From NCBI GenBank assembly GCA_021151805.1, contig JAGKWN010000097.1, positions 1 to 15,131 of the forward strand: a stretch of 15,131 nt of DNA, in the 5' to 3' direction. Under the pieces are notes generated by a model that saw only the letters and a list, made by a program, of their open reading frames with translations, did not search any database and was not told the origin of the DNA. The position numbers were made by a program, and so were the translations under genes. This DNA is from Cytophagaceae bacterium. Its GTDB lineage: Bacteria > Bacteroidota > Bacteroidia > Cytophagales > Cytophagaceae. Numbering within the stretch: position 1 is the first letter of the stretch; each line of letters starts with the position of its first letter. Positions 1 through 7,401 of this stretch are shown here, piece by piece.

Positions 1-171
1 TTGAAAAATATAGAAATAAATACAAAAAAATAAATAGTTGCCAATCAGTATTTTAATTCTAATGTTATTAAATTGATAATGGAATTGATCTAAAGTTAAC
101 ATTTCCTTAATAGAGTAATCCCGAAATTTGCACCAAAATAAATCTGAATAGTATCTTAAGTTTAAAATAGT
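1..171. other. AT-rich intergenic region upstream of exbB
   Basis: No convincing coding sequence lies before the exbB start. The region is very AT-rich and should hold the promoter of the exb-tonB cluster. The nearest match to the Bacteroidota -7 element TAnnTTTG is GAAATTTG at 123-130, which lacks the first T and has no good TTG about 20 nt upstream, so I do not call a defined promoter. No Shine-Dalgarno sequence precedes the ATG at 172, which is normal for this phylum. Confidence 0.5.
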
Positions 172-999
172 ATGGAAAATCAAGCAATCCCACAAAAGTC
201 AAAATTCAGCTCTACGTTTGCATTATTAGTTATCCCGATTTGTATTATTGTCGCTGAAATTGTATTCCACTTCATCTTTGGTGCAAAAAGCAATTTTGAA
301 CCAACAGGTGAGCCTAAGGTTGGTAATTATTTTGGTATTGTATTTAAAGGAGGAGAAATTGTACCGTTCCTTATGTCTTTCTTTTTAATGGTTATTACAT
401 TTTCTGTTGAGCGTTTCATTACCATCCAGCAGGCGTACGGTACAGGTTCTCTGGACAATTTCGTACGTAAAATAAAATCATTCCTTGCTACAAATGATGT
501 TAACGGTGCAATCGAGATCTGCGAGCAGCAGAAAGGTTCATTGGGTAATGTTACATTATCTGTATTGCAGAAATACAAATCAGTAGCTGCAGATAAATCA
601 ATGAGCAAAGACCAGAAGCAGGTTGCGATTCAGAAAGAACTGGAAGAATCTACAGCATTGGAACTTCCTATCTTAGAGAAGAACTTAACCATTCTTGCAA
701 CATTGGCTTCTGTAGCAACACTGGTAGGTTTGCTGGGTACGGTTGTTGGTATGATCAAAGCCTTCGCTGCCTTGGCAAACTCAGGTACTCCAAATGCAGA
801 AGCATTGGCAACAGGTATCTCTGAAGCCTTGATCAACACTGCGCTTGGTATTTCTTCTTCAGCATTCGCGATCATTTTCTACAACTTATTTACAAGCAAA
901 ATTGATACGCTAACATACAGCATTGATGAAGTAGGTTTCAGTATCAACCAGAACTTTGCCGCTAACCACAAAGAAAAAGAATCAGCTGTATTGGCTTAA
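172..999 (+). CDS. exbB: ExbB/TolQ/MotA-family proton channel protein
   Basis: Inner-membrane proton-channel subunit that, with ExbD, converts proton-motive force into work on TonB. The 275-residue protein has hydrophobic segments at about 15-37, 61-82, 171-200 and 216-240. The first is an additional N-terminal helix compared with the minimal three-helix family core. The hallmark GLLGTVVG lies at 186-193, and the ATGISEALINTALG segment carries E218 and T223, which align with the functional Glu176 and Thr181 of E. coli ExbB; T190 aligns with Thr148. A cytoplasmic region (about 83-168) separates helices 2 and 3, as expected. The next gene, exbD, starts 20 nt after the stop, and the whole cluster is exbB-exbD-exbD-tonB. 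The start is the first ATG, just ahead of a short polar N-terminus. Family assignment is secure; the cargo of the system is not shown by this protein. Confidence 0.95.
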   Translation: MENQAIPQKSKFSSTFALLVIPICIIVAEIVFHFIFGAKSNFEPTGEPKVGNYFGIVFKGGEIVPFLMSFFLMVITFSVERFITIQQAYGTGSLDNFVRKIKSFLATNDVNGAIEICEQQKGSLGNVTLSVLQKYKSVAADKSMSKDQKQVAIQKELEESTALELPILEKNLTILATLASVATLVGLLGTVVGMIKAFAALANSGTPNAEALATGISEALINTALGISSSAFAIIFYNLFTSKIDTLTYSIDEVGFSINQNFAANHKEKESAVLA

Positions 1000-1019
1000 T
1001 TAATTGAATGTCTTAAGCC

Positions 1020-1625
1020 ATGGCTAAAGTAAAAACAAAAAGACACAGCATTTCTCTCGACATGACTGCCATGTGTGATATGGCTTTCCTGTTGCTTACC
1101 TTCTTTATCTTAACGGCTAAAATGAAGGTTCCTGAGCCTGCACAGTTTGATGTTCCGTCTTCCATTTCTACACAGCAATACGAAGAAAAGGATCTGATAA
1201 GAATATCAATCAGCAACGACGACAGGATCTTCCTTACAGTGCCTGACCAGACATTGAGAAGAGAAATGATTGATGCGTATGCAAATACCTTTAAAGTGAA
1301 ATTAACCGAAGAGCAGAAAATGGCTTTTGAGTTAACCGAAACTTTTGGTATGCAGAAAACGGATTTGATTTCATACCTGGCACAGCCGGCAGAAATCAGA
1401 AAGAAGTTTCCTCAGAGCGGTATACCTGCAGACTCAACTGATAACCAATTAGAAGAATGGATAGCTACTGCTAAAGCAGTGAACCCGGACCTGACAATTG
1501 CAATTAAAGGTGATCAGGATGCTAACTACAGCAAGTTTAGTGAAGTAATCGCTACTTTAAAGAAAAGAAGAATTTATGCGTTTAGCTTAGTAACTACGTT
1601 GGAAGCTAAACCATCAAACTTATAA
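1020..1625 (+). CDS. exbD: ExbD/TolR-family biopolymer transport protein, first copy
   Basis: Single-span inner-membrane partner of ExbB with a periplasmic domain. A basic N-terminus (KVKTKRH) is followed by the membrane helix at about 16-34. D20 sits where the proton-carrying Asp25 of E. coli ExbD lies. The usual T-P-x-x-D lead-in is here T-A-M-C-D, so the proline found in the second copy is missing. At 201 residues it is longer than E. coli ExbD (141). The extra length is a polar, probably helical stretch at roughly 90-155 inside the periplasmic domain, before the conserved end (ITAIKGD-like segment LTIAIKGDQDANYSKF, about 158-173). It lies 4 nt upstream of the second exbD, so the two are certainly cotranscribed. 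Two unequal ExbD proteins suggest a mixed ExbD dimer in the ExbB pore, which is inference. Confidence 0.93.
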   Translation: MAKVKTKRHSISLDMTAMCDMAFLLLTFFILTAKMKVPEPAQFDVPSSISTQQYEEKDLIRISISNDDRIFLTVPDQTLRREMIDAYANTFKVKLTEEQKMAFELTETFGMQKTDLISYLAQPAEIRKKFPQSGIPADSTDNQLEEWIATAKAVNPDLTIAIKGDQDANYSKFSEVIATLKKRRIYAFSLVTTLEAKPSNL

Positions 1626-1629
1626 TATT

Positions 1630-2166
1630 ATGGCTGAAATTAACACTGGTGACGGTGGCGGTAAAGGCGGAAAGAAAAGGTCTAAAAAAGTATCTACCAA
1701 AGTAGATATGACACCCATGGTGGATTTGGCTTTCCTTTTAATTACCTTCTTTATGTTGGCCACAACACTAACCAAACAACAGAAATTTGATTTCGGTGTT
1801 CCACCGGATCTTAAGGATCTGACAAAACAACCTGAATTGAAAGCCAGTCATGCAATAACACTGATCCTGGGAGGAGATGATATTGTATATTGGTATACAA
1901 TGAACCAGGATGGAACAACAGATTTTCACCAGACAGATTTTTCTGAAGATGGTATCCGTGCGGTATTATTGGAAAAAAGAAATAAAGTAGGGAAAGATCT
2001 GAACGTGATCATCAAACCGATGAAAGAATCAAAATACAAAAATCTTATTGATGTTATTGATGAACTTGCAATCCTTGGCATTGGTAAAAAAGCCATGGTG
2101 GATGCATCTCCTGAGGATATTAGATTAGTACAGGCTGAAAAGGCGGCGTCACAAAGTAGTCTATGA
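1630..2166 (+). CDS. exbD: ExbD/TolR-family biopolymer transport protein, second copy
   Basis: Second ExbD of the cluster, 178 residues. The N-terminus is Gly/Lys-rich (residues 8-20) and cytoplasmic. The single membrane helix covers about 27-46 and carries the canonical D-M-T-P-M-V-D motif with D32 as the predicted proton-binding aspartate. The periplasmic domain ends with the typical conserved segment VIIKPMKESKYKNLIDVIDEL (about 115-136, given here as the family landmark) and a helix. It begins 4 nt after the first exbD stops and its own stop overlaps the tonB start by 4 nt (ATGA), so translation of tonB is probably coupled to it. It differs from the first copy in keeping the motif proline and lacking the long insertion. 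Membership is clear; why two copies are kept is not visible here. Confidence 0.94.
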   Translation: MAEINTGDGGGKGGKKRSKKVSTKVDMTPMVDLAFLLITFFMLATTLTKQQKFDFGVPPDLKDLTKQPELKASHAITLILGGDDIVYWYTMNQDGTTDFHQTDFSEDGIRAVLLEKRNKVGKDLNVIIKPMKESKYKNLIDVIDELAILGIGKKAMVDASPEDIRLVQAEKAASQSSL

Positions 2167-2999
2167 AAGAGGAATTAGATTTATATAATGCCACACTGGA
2201 TGAGATTGTTTTTGAAGACAGAAATAAATCCTACGGTGGCTATTACTTGCGTGTATGGTATAGAAAGAATGTTACAAAAGCGGTAATCATTACCTGCTCA
2301 GCTTTTTTCTTGCTTGCCTGGGGAATTGATTATTATGTAATCGTTAGCTCCAAGCCAACAGAGGTATATGTACCTATGAAAGTGGAGATGGAAGTTCCGG
2401 ATGAGCCTTTGAAAGAGGAAGAAATGAAGAAACTACCTCCACCGCCGCCTAAAGTAGAGCAACCTAAACTTGAAACGGTTAAATTTGCTGTTGCTGAGAT
2501 CAAACCGGATAAATCTGTGAAAAAAGAAGAGCAGATGCAGGAAATGAATGATTTACTCAAAACCAACATTTCTACCGAGAATCAGGAAGGCGAGAAAAAG
2601 AAAGGGGATATACCGCCCGACTTAGGTAGTGATGATGGCGAAAAAGGCGGTACGGGTGAAAATACCGAACAAGTATTTACCTATGTAGGAGAGTGGCCTA
2701 AATTTAAAGGCGGTGGTGATGAAGAAGTGTTGAAATATGTACAGAATCGTATCATCTATCCGGAAGATGCTAAACAAAAAAATATAACAGGTACTGTAGC
2801 GGTTGAATATACCATTACATCAACCGGTGAAGTTACGAATGTACACGTTGTTACGGGTAAAGGTTTATGTCCTTCCATAGATGCAGAAGCTGTTCGTGTA
2901 ATCAAAAGCATGCCCAAATGGACTCCAGGTAAAAATAACGGAGTTCCTGTATCTGTTAAAAAAATTGCCCGGATTAAGTTCTCTTTAAATTCTAACTAA
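2163..2999 (+). CDS. tonB: TonB-family energy transducer
   Basis: Periplasm-spanning protein that delivers energy from ExbB-ExbD to outer-membrane TonB-dependent receptors. The layout of the 278 residues is a cytoplasmic N-terminus of about 38 residues, longer than in E. coli, one membrane helix at about 39-61, a charged stretch, a short proline run (LPPPPPK, 91-97), an acidic and glycine-rich linker up to about 170, then the TonB C-terminal domain at about 180-276. That domain shows the Bacteroidota pattern: F-K-G-G at 181-184, Y-P-E-D-A at 199-203, G-T-V-A-V-E-Y at 210-216, and W-T-P-G near 253-256. The start overlaps the second exbD by 4 nt. Only 24 nt separate its stop from the following small membrane gene and no terminator is seen there. 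The receptors served are not encoded in the window. Confidence 0.93.
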   Translation: MKEELDLYNATLDEIVFEDRNKSYGGYYLRVWYRKNVTKAVIITCSAFFLLAWGIDYYVIVSSKPTEVYVPMKVEMEVPDEPLKEEEMKKLPPPPPKVEQPKLETVKFAVAEIKPDKSVKKEEQMQEMNDLLKTNISTENQEGEKKKGDIPPDLGSDDGEKGGTGENTEQVFTYVGEWPKFKGGGDEEVLKYVQNRIIYPEDAKQKNITGTVAVEYTITSTGEVTNVHVVTGKGLCPSIDAEAVRVIKSMPKWTPGKNNGVPVSVKKIARIKFSLNSN

Positions 3000-3023
3000 A
3001 TAAGTAACTCTAAAATAGTTTAG

Positions 3024-3218
3024 ATGCAAAATATACTTCTTGGATTTAAGATGTCTATGGCCGTGATATACACGGCCATAGGCGTTTATTTATTAACCCA
3101 TCCCAATTTCTTTGAAGGTACAATCAACAAAGAAGTTTCTTTGATGTTGGGAGTTATTCTTATTCTGTTTGGAATTTTCAGAGGATACCGGGCCTGGTTT
3201 ATTGAACGTAATGCATGA
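3024..3218 (+). CDS. Small two-helix membrane protein of the exb-tonB cluster
   Basis: A 64-residue protein with two hydrophobic segments, about 10-26 and 40-54, joined by a short polar loop and ending in a basic tail (RGYRAWFIERNA). I do not recognise a named family with certainty. That it is real is supported by its position: it follows tonB by 24 nt and its stop overlaps the next start by 4 nt (ATGA), as expected for translational coupling. Codons 11-20 are made almost entirely of a perfect inverted repeat (3055-3081, separate entry). Alternative starts at codons 10 and 12 lie beside or inside that repeat, and the ATG at 3024 is preferred because it precedes the hairpin and keeps the first helix whole. 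Function unknown; a role linked to the TonB or PstS-like proteins is a guess from context. Confidence 0.75.
   Translation: MQNILLGFKMSMAVIYTAIGVYLLTHPNFFEGTINKEVSLMLGVILILFGIFRGYRAWFIERNA
3055..3081 (+). promoter_or_regulatory. Perfect 11-bp inverted repeat (hairpin) inside the small membrane gene
   Basis: CTATGGCCGTG at 3055-3065 is exactly complementary to CACGGCCATAG at 3071-3081, with the 5-nt loop ATATA. A G-T and a G-C pair can extend the stem outward to 3053 and 3083. The stem is GC-rich in an AT-rich region, so the RNA hairpin should be stable. There is no U-tract, so it is not a classical terminator. It lies about 30 nt after the start codon, between tonB and the PstS-like gene, where it could pause ribosomes or mark an mRNA processing or stability boundary. 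Confidence 0.6.
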
Positions 3219-4141
3219 ATAACGTGGCATCTGTTTTCAAATACATAGCTTATTTTCTGTTTTTATTTCTTCTTGGTGCATCCTGCACATCTGAACCAAA
3301 ATCGGTGACAGAAACGGTAGAAGTTTCTTCTAAACCAGATACAGTAACAGTTTTATGTGATCCTTCCTGGGAAAGTATTCTTCGTACATTTATTGTTATG
3401 TATGAAGGCCTTAATCCGCATAGAAAAATAAATCTACTGATCAAACCTGAATCGGAATGTATACAGGCTGTTATTACAGGAAGTTATAATACAGTGTTTG
3501 TTTCCAGAAATTTTTCTGCGGAAGAATTAAACGTTTTACAGCAAAAACAATGGCGTGTTGCTAACGATACGCTCTGTTACGATGGCTTAGCCTGGATTGC
3601 TCCAAAGTCTTTTTCTAAAGATTCACTTTCTGTTGATGAGATTAAAAAACTTTTTCAGACAGGCATGTTTGAAGGAGAAAACTATACCATTCAACTGAAT
3701 AAAACAGGAGCTTCTGTAGCAAATTATCTGACCGGCTATTTTGGTGTACCCCCGTCAACATCACACTTATATACAGGAGGCAGCGATGAACAGATCATTC
3801 AATCTGTGCAGCAGCATAACAAATCCCTGGCTTGCATTTCTTCAGGCTGGCTGGTGAATCTTGAAGATCAAAAACACAAAGCTTATTTATCATCGGTAAA
3901 GGTTTTAAAAATTGCGGCACACACAAATGAAAAAGCTTATTCACCTTTTCAAAATGATTTAGCCTTAAATAGTTATCCTTTCAAAAGAATTTTACGGGTT
4001 ATTAATAATGATGCCAATGATGGTTTAGGCACGGCTTTTGCCTCGTTCCTGATTGGTAACCGCGGGCAGCGGGTGTTCTTAAAAGCGGGATTACTTCCGT
4101 ATAAAATGCCGGCTCGTGAAGTAGAATTGAAAACGAAATAA
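3215..4141 (+). CDS. PstS-like periplasmic substrate-binding lipoprotein
   Basis: Predicted lipoprotein related to phosphate-type ABC solute-binding proteins (PBP-like domain). The 308 residues begin with a hydrophobic signal at about 8-20 and a lipobox-like L-L-G-A-S-C with C24 as the lipid-anchored residue. The binding-protein fold follows: V-T-V-L-C-D at 44-49 as first strand, the V-F-V-S-R segment with E-E-L near 94-104, C-Y-D-G-L-A-W-I near 121-128 matching the 'DG-hydrophobic' strand of PstS proteins, and a C-terminal G-Q-R-V-F-L-K-A-G-L-L-P-Y segment typical of the family end. It overlaps the preceding small gene by 4 nt. No PstC, PstA or PstB permease gene is nearby; the companions are TonB components instead. 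The ligand is therefore unproven: phosphate is what the family suggests, but the protein may have been recruited to another role. The symbol pstS is deliberately not assigned. Confidence 0.8.
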   Translation: MNNVASVFKYIAYFLFLFLLGASCTSEPKSVTETVEVSSKPDTVTVLCDPSWESILRTFIVMYEGLNPHRKINLLIKPESECIQAVITGSYNTVFVSRNFSAEELNVLQQKQWRVANDTLCYDGLAWIAPKSFSKDSLSVDEIKKLFQTGMFEGENYTIQLNKTGASVANYLTGYFGVPPSTSHLYTGGSDEQIIQSVQQHNKSLACISSGWLVNLEDQKHKAYLSSVKVLKIAAHTNEKAYSPFQNDLALNSYPFKRILRVINNDANDGLGTAFASFLIGNRGQRVFLKAGLLPYKMPAREVELKTK

Positions 4142-4184
4142 AAATCAATTACAAACAATGTTATTCATACAAACAGTTAAGTCT

Positions 4185-5744
4185 ATGAAACACGTTATTA
4201 TCTTTATTTCTACACTTTTAATTTCATTCTCTGTATTCGCACAGAATGAACAGGCGCAGAAATTTGTAGAAAAGGAAATGTATAATAGTGCAACTTCAAT
4301 TTACAAAGGATTATTAAAATCGAATGTTAAAAAAGCAGGAGAGTACTATTATTACCTGGGAGATATTTGCTGGAGAAAAGAAAAAATAGATTCTGCTAAA
4401 TACTATTTCATGGAAGGTATTAAGGCAGATGAAACTGTGCCATTGAATTATGTTGGAATTGGTATGGTAACTATTCAAACAAACAGTACCGAGGGTTTGA
4501 AGAGCTTTGATAAGGCCTTGTCCATGACTGCACAAAAAAATGTGCAGGTGTTGAATGCGATTGCTGAATATTATATTGTTCAGGGAGAAAAAGCAGACCT
4601 GCCGAAGGCAATTGATTTGTTAAAAAAATCAACTGAAGCTGATCCTAAAAATGCAGCTACCTGGATATTGATGGGTGATGCCTATGGCAGGCAGAGTGAA
4701 GGCTCGAAGCAGGTTGAATGCTATGGTAAAGCTGAAAATCTGTTTCATTCAATTCCAGTATTGAAAATGAAATACGGGAAACTATATTCTGCAGCGCGTA
4801 ACAATGATTTAGCTGTTAAATATTTTAATGAAGGTCTGCAGATTGATTCAACATTTGGTCCGATCTATAAAGAACTGGGTGACTTGTATAGCAGAACGAA
4901 GAAATACGATCTTGCTATTGTTAATTACCAGAAATATTTAAAGTTTATTGATCGTAATGATGATGTTGAATTTAAATATGGGGATTTCTTATTTAGAAAC
5001 GGAAATTATAAAGAAGCTATAGTCGTGTTTAATTCATTGGAAGCTAAGAAATATGATAGTCCGTATATCTACAACAGACGTGCTATTGCTTACTATCAAT
5101 TAGAAAACTACAAGCAGGCACAAGCGGATATGGAAACGTATTTCAAGAAGATCAATGCTGTGAAAGCTAAATCGGCCGACTATGAGTACTATGGAAAAAC
5201 ATTGTTGAAATTAGGGCAGGATTCGATTGGTATACAACAACTGCAGCAGGCTGTTAAGCTGGATACAAACCGTATTGACCTGTATGGAGAAATAGGTACA
5301 TATTATTTCAATAAATCTGACTATGCAAAAGCTTCTCAATACTATTCAAAACAAGTAACACCTAAAGCTGATGCGAAAATATTTTATGACTTAGGTCAGG
5401 CATATTACTTTAATAAAGAGTATGTGTTGGCAGATTCTGCTTTCCAGAAAATTATCGTACTAAAGCCTGCTGTTTATCTGGGCTATTTATGGCGTGCGCG
5501 TGCAAATGCGGCGCTGGATCCGGAAACCAAAACAGGTGCAGCCAAGCCGCATTATGAAAAATTAATTGAGGTCTGTTCTGCAAGTGGCACAAAATACAAG
5601 GCTGAGCTGATCGAAGCGAATGAATATATTGCTTATTACTATACAGTTAATCGTGATAAGGTTAAAGCGGATGCTGCCTGGAAAAATGTTTTAGCACTTG
5701 ACCCTGCAAATGCGAAGGCAATCAATGGTCTTAAAATGAAATAA
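4185..5744 (+). CDS. Secreted tetratricopeptide-repeat (TPR) protein
   Basis: A 519-residue periplasmic or envelope protein built almost wholly of TPR helices. I place the start at the ATG at 4185 rather than the in-frame ATG at 4158, because 4185 begins a textbook signal peptide (MKHVIIFISTLLISFSVFA, then Q at residue 20). A glutamine directly after the cleavage site follows the Bacteroidota 'Q-rule'. TPR-like helix pairs are visible at about 54-87, 124-153, 158-188, 192-221, 227-258, 262-290, 296-320, 334-362, 366-390, 400-430 and near the C-terminus (about 478-515, with the A-L-D-P-A-N-A end of a repeat). There is no enzymatic motif. It starts 43 nt after the PstS-like gene and is the last gene before the terminator at 5771. 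TPR arrays usually serve as docking surfaces, so a scaffold for the TonB or PstS-like complex is plausible but inferred. Confidence 0.88.
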   Translation: MKHVIIFISTLLISFSVFAQNEQAQKFVEKEMYNSATSIYKGLLKSNVKKAGEYYYYLGDICWRKEKIDSAKYYFMEGIKADETVPLNYVGIGMVTIQTNSTEGLKSFDKALSMTAQKNVQVLNAIAEYYIVQGEKADLPKAIDLLKKSTEADPKNAATWILMGDAYGRQSEGSKQVECYGKAENLFHSIPVLKMKYGKLYSAARNNDLAVKYFNEGLQIDSTFGPIYKELGDLYSRTKKYDLAIVNYQKYLKFIDRNDDVEFKYGDFLFRNGNYKEAIVVFNSLEAKKYDSPYIYNRRAIAYYQLENYKQAQADMETYFKKINAVKAKSADYEYYGKTLLKLGQDSIGIQQLQQAVKLDTNRIDLYGEIGTYYFNKSDYAKASQYYSKQVTPKADAKIFYDLGQAYYFNKEYVLADSAFQKIIVLKPAVYLGYLWRARANAALDPETKTGAAKPHYEKLIEVCSASGTKYKAELIEANEYIAYYYTVNRDKVKADAAWKNVLALDPANAKAINGLKMK

Positions 5745-5770
5745 CGATACTGCATTTACCTTTCATATAG

Positions 5771-5806
5771 CACAGGCTTTCAGAAATGTTAGCCTGTGTT
5801 TGTTTA
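5771..5806 (+). terminator. Intrinsic terminator of the exb-tonB-TPR cluster
   Basis: CACAGGCT at 5771-5778 pairs perfectly with AGCCTGTG at 5791-5798 across a 12-nt loop, and the stem is followed directly by TTTGTTTAT. It lies 26 nt after the TPR stop codon and 170 nt before the next gene, which suits the 3' end of the cluster. Confidence 0.8.
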
Positions 5807-5973
5807 TACACCCTCCATTTTAATGCGCTTTCTTATATCGGTTTCTAGACATAATGTGTATATTTAGCGTGTAACTTACAAGACCATATTCACGTTTCTT
5901 TATTGAATAAGGCTTACTGCTACTACTTAAAGAAGAAATTTTAGCATAATTATTAAAAATAATACATTCAATC
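5807..5973. other. Intergenic region upstream of the TerB-like gene
   Basis: About 170 nt of AT-rich sequence between the terminator and the TerB-like start. It should contain the promoter for the TerB-patatin pair. TATATTTA at 5859-5866 differs from TAnnTTTG only at the last base, but no clear TTG lies at the right distance upstream, so it is only a weak candidate. I see no heptad repeat or other structure. Confidence 0.4.
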
Positions 5974-6348
5974 ATGGCAAAAGAAAATATACATAGAGCA
6001 ATGGGAAGTCTGGCATATGCCATAGCAGTAGCAGATGGTACTATTCAGGCAAAAGAAAAGGAAGTAATACTGAACCTGGCACGTAAAGAATTGCAATTGT
6101 CGGATTCGGATAGCGAGTGGATCAATGCCATGTTTGTGCAGCTGGAAAATCAGGGCATAGGTTTAAATGATGCCTATCAGTATGCCATGGATATTCTGGA
6201 AGCAAATCGTCATGATTATGATTTTGATGCCACCACGAAAAGCCAGTGCGTATCATTCATGAGAAAAATAGCAGATGCTTTTGGTGAAACCGACTATAAA
6301 GAAATGTCGGTTATTGATCGTTTCGAATCAGATATTACCAGATTTTAA
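5974..6348 (+). CDS. TerB-like helical protein
   Basis: A 124-residue all-helical cytoplasmic protein with the look of the TerB (tellurite-resistance B / DnaJ-associated) fold. The segment A-I-A-V-A-D-G-T-I-Q-A-K-E-K-E at about 16-30 matches the family hallmark, an acidic 'ADG' turn followed by a charged helix. TerB domains bind metal through such acidic residues. The C-terminal half (about 60-110) is also helical and acidic. No signal or membrane segment is present. The stop overlaps the patatin start by 1 nt (TAATG), so the two are translated together and probably act together. No other ter genes (terC, terD, terZ) occur in the window, so a tellurite role should not be assumed. The assignment rests on the motif and length alone. 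Confidence 0.65.
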   Translation: MAKENIHRAMGSLAYAIAVADGTIQAKEKEVILNLARKELQLSDSDSEWINAMFVQLENQGIGLNDAYQYAMDILEANRHDYDFDATTKSQCVSFMRKIADAFGETDYKEMSVIDRFESDITRF

Positions 6349-7373
6349 TGTCGAAAAAAATACGCATATTATCTATTGACGGAGGGGGAATCCGGGGGAT
6401 TATTCCCGCGGCAGTAGTTGTATATATAGAAAACAGAATTCAGCGTATAACTAAAAATCCAGATGCGCGTGTTGCTGATTATTTTGACTTTATTGCAGGT
6501 ACCAGCACCGGCGGCATTTTAACATCAACCTATCTGTGTCCGGCGTCGCAAGAGAGCGGACAAAGATATCGATTCTCTGCTGAAGAGGCGCTTCGGTTTT
6601 ATCTGGAAAAGGGAAACTACATTTTTTCTGCAGATTTGTGGGATAAATTCGTTTCCATGGGTGGCATTATGAAGGCGCGTTATCCGCACCAGCCATTAGA
6701 GAAAATGCTGAATATTACATTCAGACAAACAAAGATAAGTGAGCTGCTGAAACCATGCCTGCTGACTTCTTATGACCTGGAAAAAAAGATTCCTGTTTTT
6801 TTTCAGTCACATGTGGCTAAAGAAAATGAAGCATTGGATTTTTATGTCAAAGATGCCTGTCGAGCTACTTCCAGCGCACCGACCTTTTTTGAACCGGCCC
6901 GTATTTATTCGTCAACTAATGTGCCTTATACACTGGCAGACGGCTCTGTGTTTGCAAATAATCCAACTTTGTGTGCCGTAACGGAAGCTTCTGTTTTATT
7001 TGCAGAAAATGGTATACCGTTAACAGCAGACCGGTTTGAAGTAGTTTCTTTAGGTACGGGAAGAAATCAAAAAGTATATACCTACGAACAGGTGAAGGAC
7101 TGGGGAGGTTTAGGGTGGTTGAATCCGCTGCTGGATGTAATGATCAACGCAGCCTCAGATGTGATCGAACGGGAGTTGAACGTGTTGTTCCAGGGCGTGC
7201 AGGCAAGCGGTCAGTACCATCGTATACAGCCGGAACTCACGGGAGCAAACCAGGAAATGGATGATGCTTCAGCAGATAATATTGAACGCCTGATGCAGGT
7301 TGCCACAGTCTGCATAGAAAAGCACAAGGACGAACTTGAACTCATTGTAAACCGTATTATACAGGAGCATTAA
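6348..7373 (+). CDS. Patatin-like phospholipase / acyl hydrolase
   Basis: A 341-residue patatin-family lipid acyl hydrolase with a complete catalytic set. D11-G-G-G-I-R-G17 forms the oxyanion hole, G51-T-S-T-G55 is the nucleophile elbow with Ser53, and D198-G-S is the aspartate of the Ser-Asp dyad, followed by the usual N-N-P (204-206). The N-terminal strand R-I-L-S-I-D-G is typical of cytoplasmic bacterial patatins, and no signal peptide or membrane helix is seen, so it would act on the inner leaflet or on intracellular lipids. Length fits a single-domain enzyme. It is joined to the TerB-like gene by TAATG. Patatins of this class include CBASS effectors (CapV), but no nucleotide cyclase, HORMA or ubiquitin-like gene is present, so an anti-phage role is not supported here. 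General lipid turnover or a stress-triggered lipase are the alternatives. Confidence 0.9.
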   Translation: MSKKIRILSIDGGGIRGIIPAAVVVYIENRIQRITKNPDARVADYFDFIAGTSTGGILTSTYLCPASQESGQRYRFSAEEALRFYLEKGNYIFSADLWDKFVSMGGIMKARYPHQPLEKMLNITFRQTKISELLKPCLLTSYDLEKKIPVFFQSHVAKENEALDFYVKDACRATSSAPTFFEPARIYSSTNVPYTLADGSVFANNPTLCAVTEASVLFAENGIPLTADRFEVVSLGTGRNQKVYTYEQVKDWGGLGWLNPLLDVMINAASDVIERELNVLFQGVQASGQYHRIQPELTGANQEMDDASADNIERLMQVATVCIEKHKDELELIVNRIIQEH

Positions 7374-7401
7374 TTAGTTAGAACGAATAAAATAAAATAC
7401 T

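Noticed and set aside
4158..4184. Upstream ATG for the TPR protein adding nine residues
   Set aside because: The ATG at 4185 gives a standard signal peptide directly, while the extension would place polar residues before it.
5820..6023. Minus-strand open frame of 67 codons upstream of and overlapping the TerB-like gene
   Set aside because: It overlaps the 5' end of a better-supported gene, has no family resemblance, and is what random AT-rich sequence gives.
5974..6348. Tellurite-resistance locus
   Set aside because: Only one TerB-like domain is present with no terC, terD, terE or terZ genes, so the name would mislead about function.
6386..6407. Inverted repeat GGGAAT / ATTCCC at the oxyanion-hole codons of the patatin
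   Set aside because: Arms are only 6 bp with a 10-nt loop and arise from the required glycine codons; probably coincidental.
6772..6981. Alternative plus-strand frame inside the patatin gene
   Set aside because: Wholly inside a gene with complete catalytic motifs; its codons are the shifted frame and no start context supports it.
6348..7373. CBASS anti-phage system with a CapV-type patatin
   Set aside because: No CD-NTase cyclase, HORMA/Trip13 or E1/E2-like gene lies within the flanking sequence; only the patatin fold itself matches.
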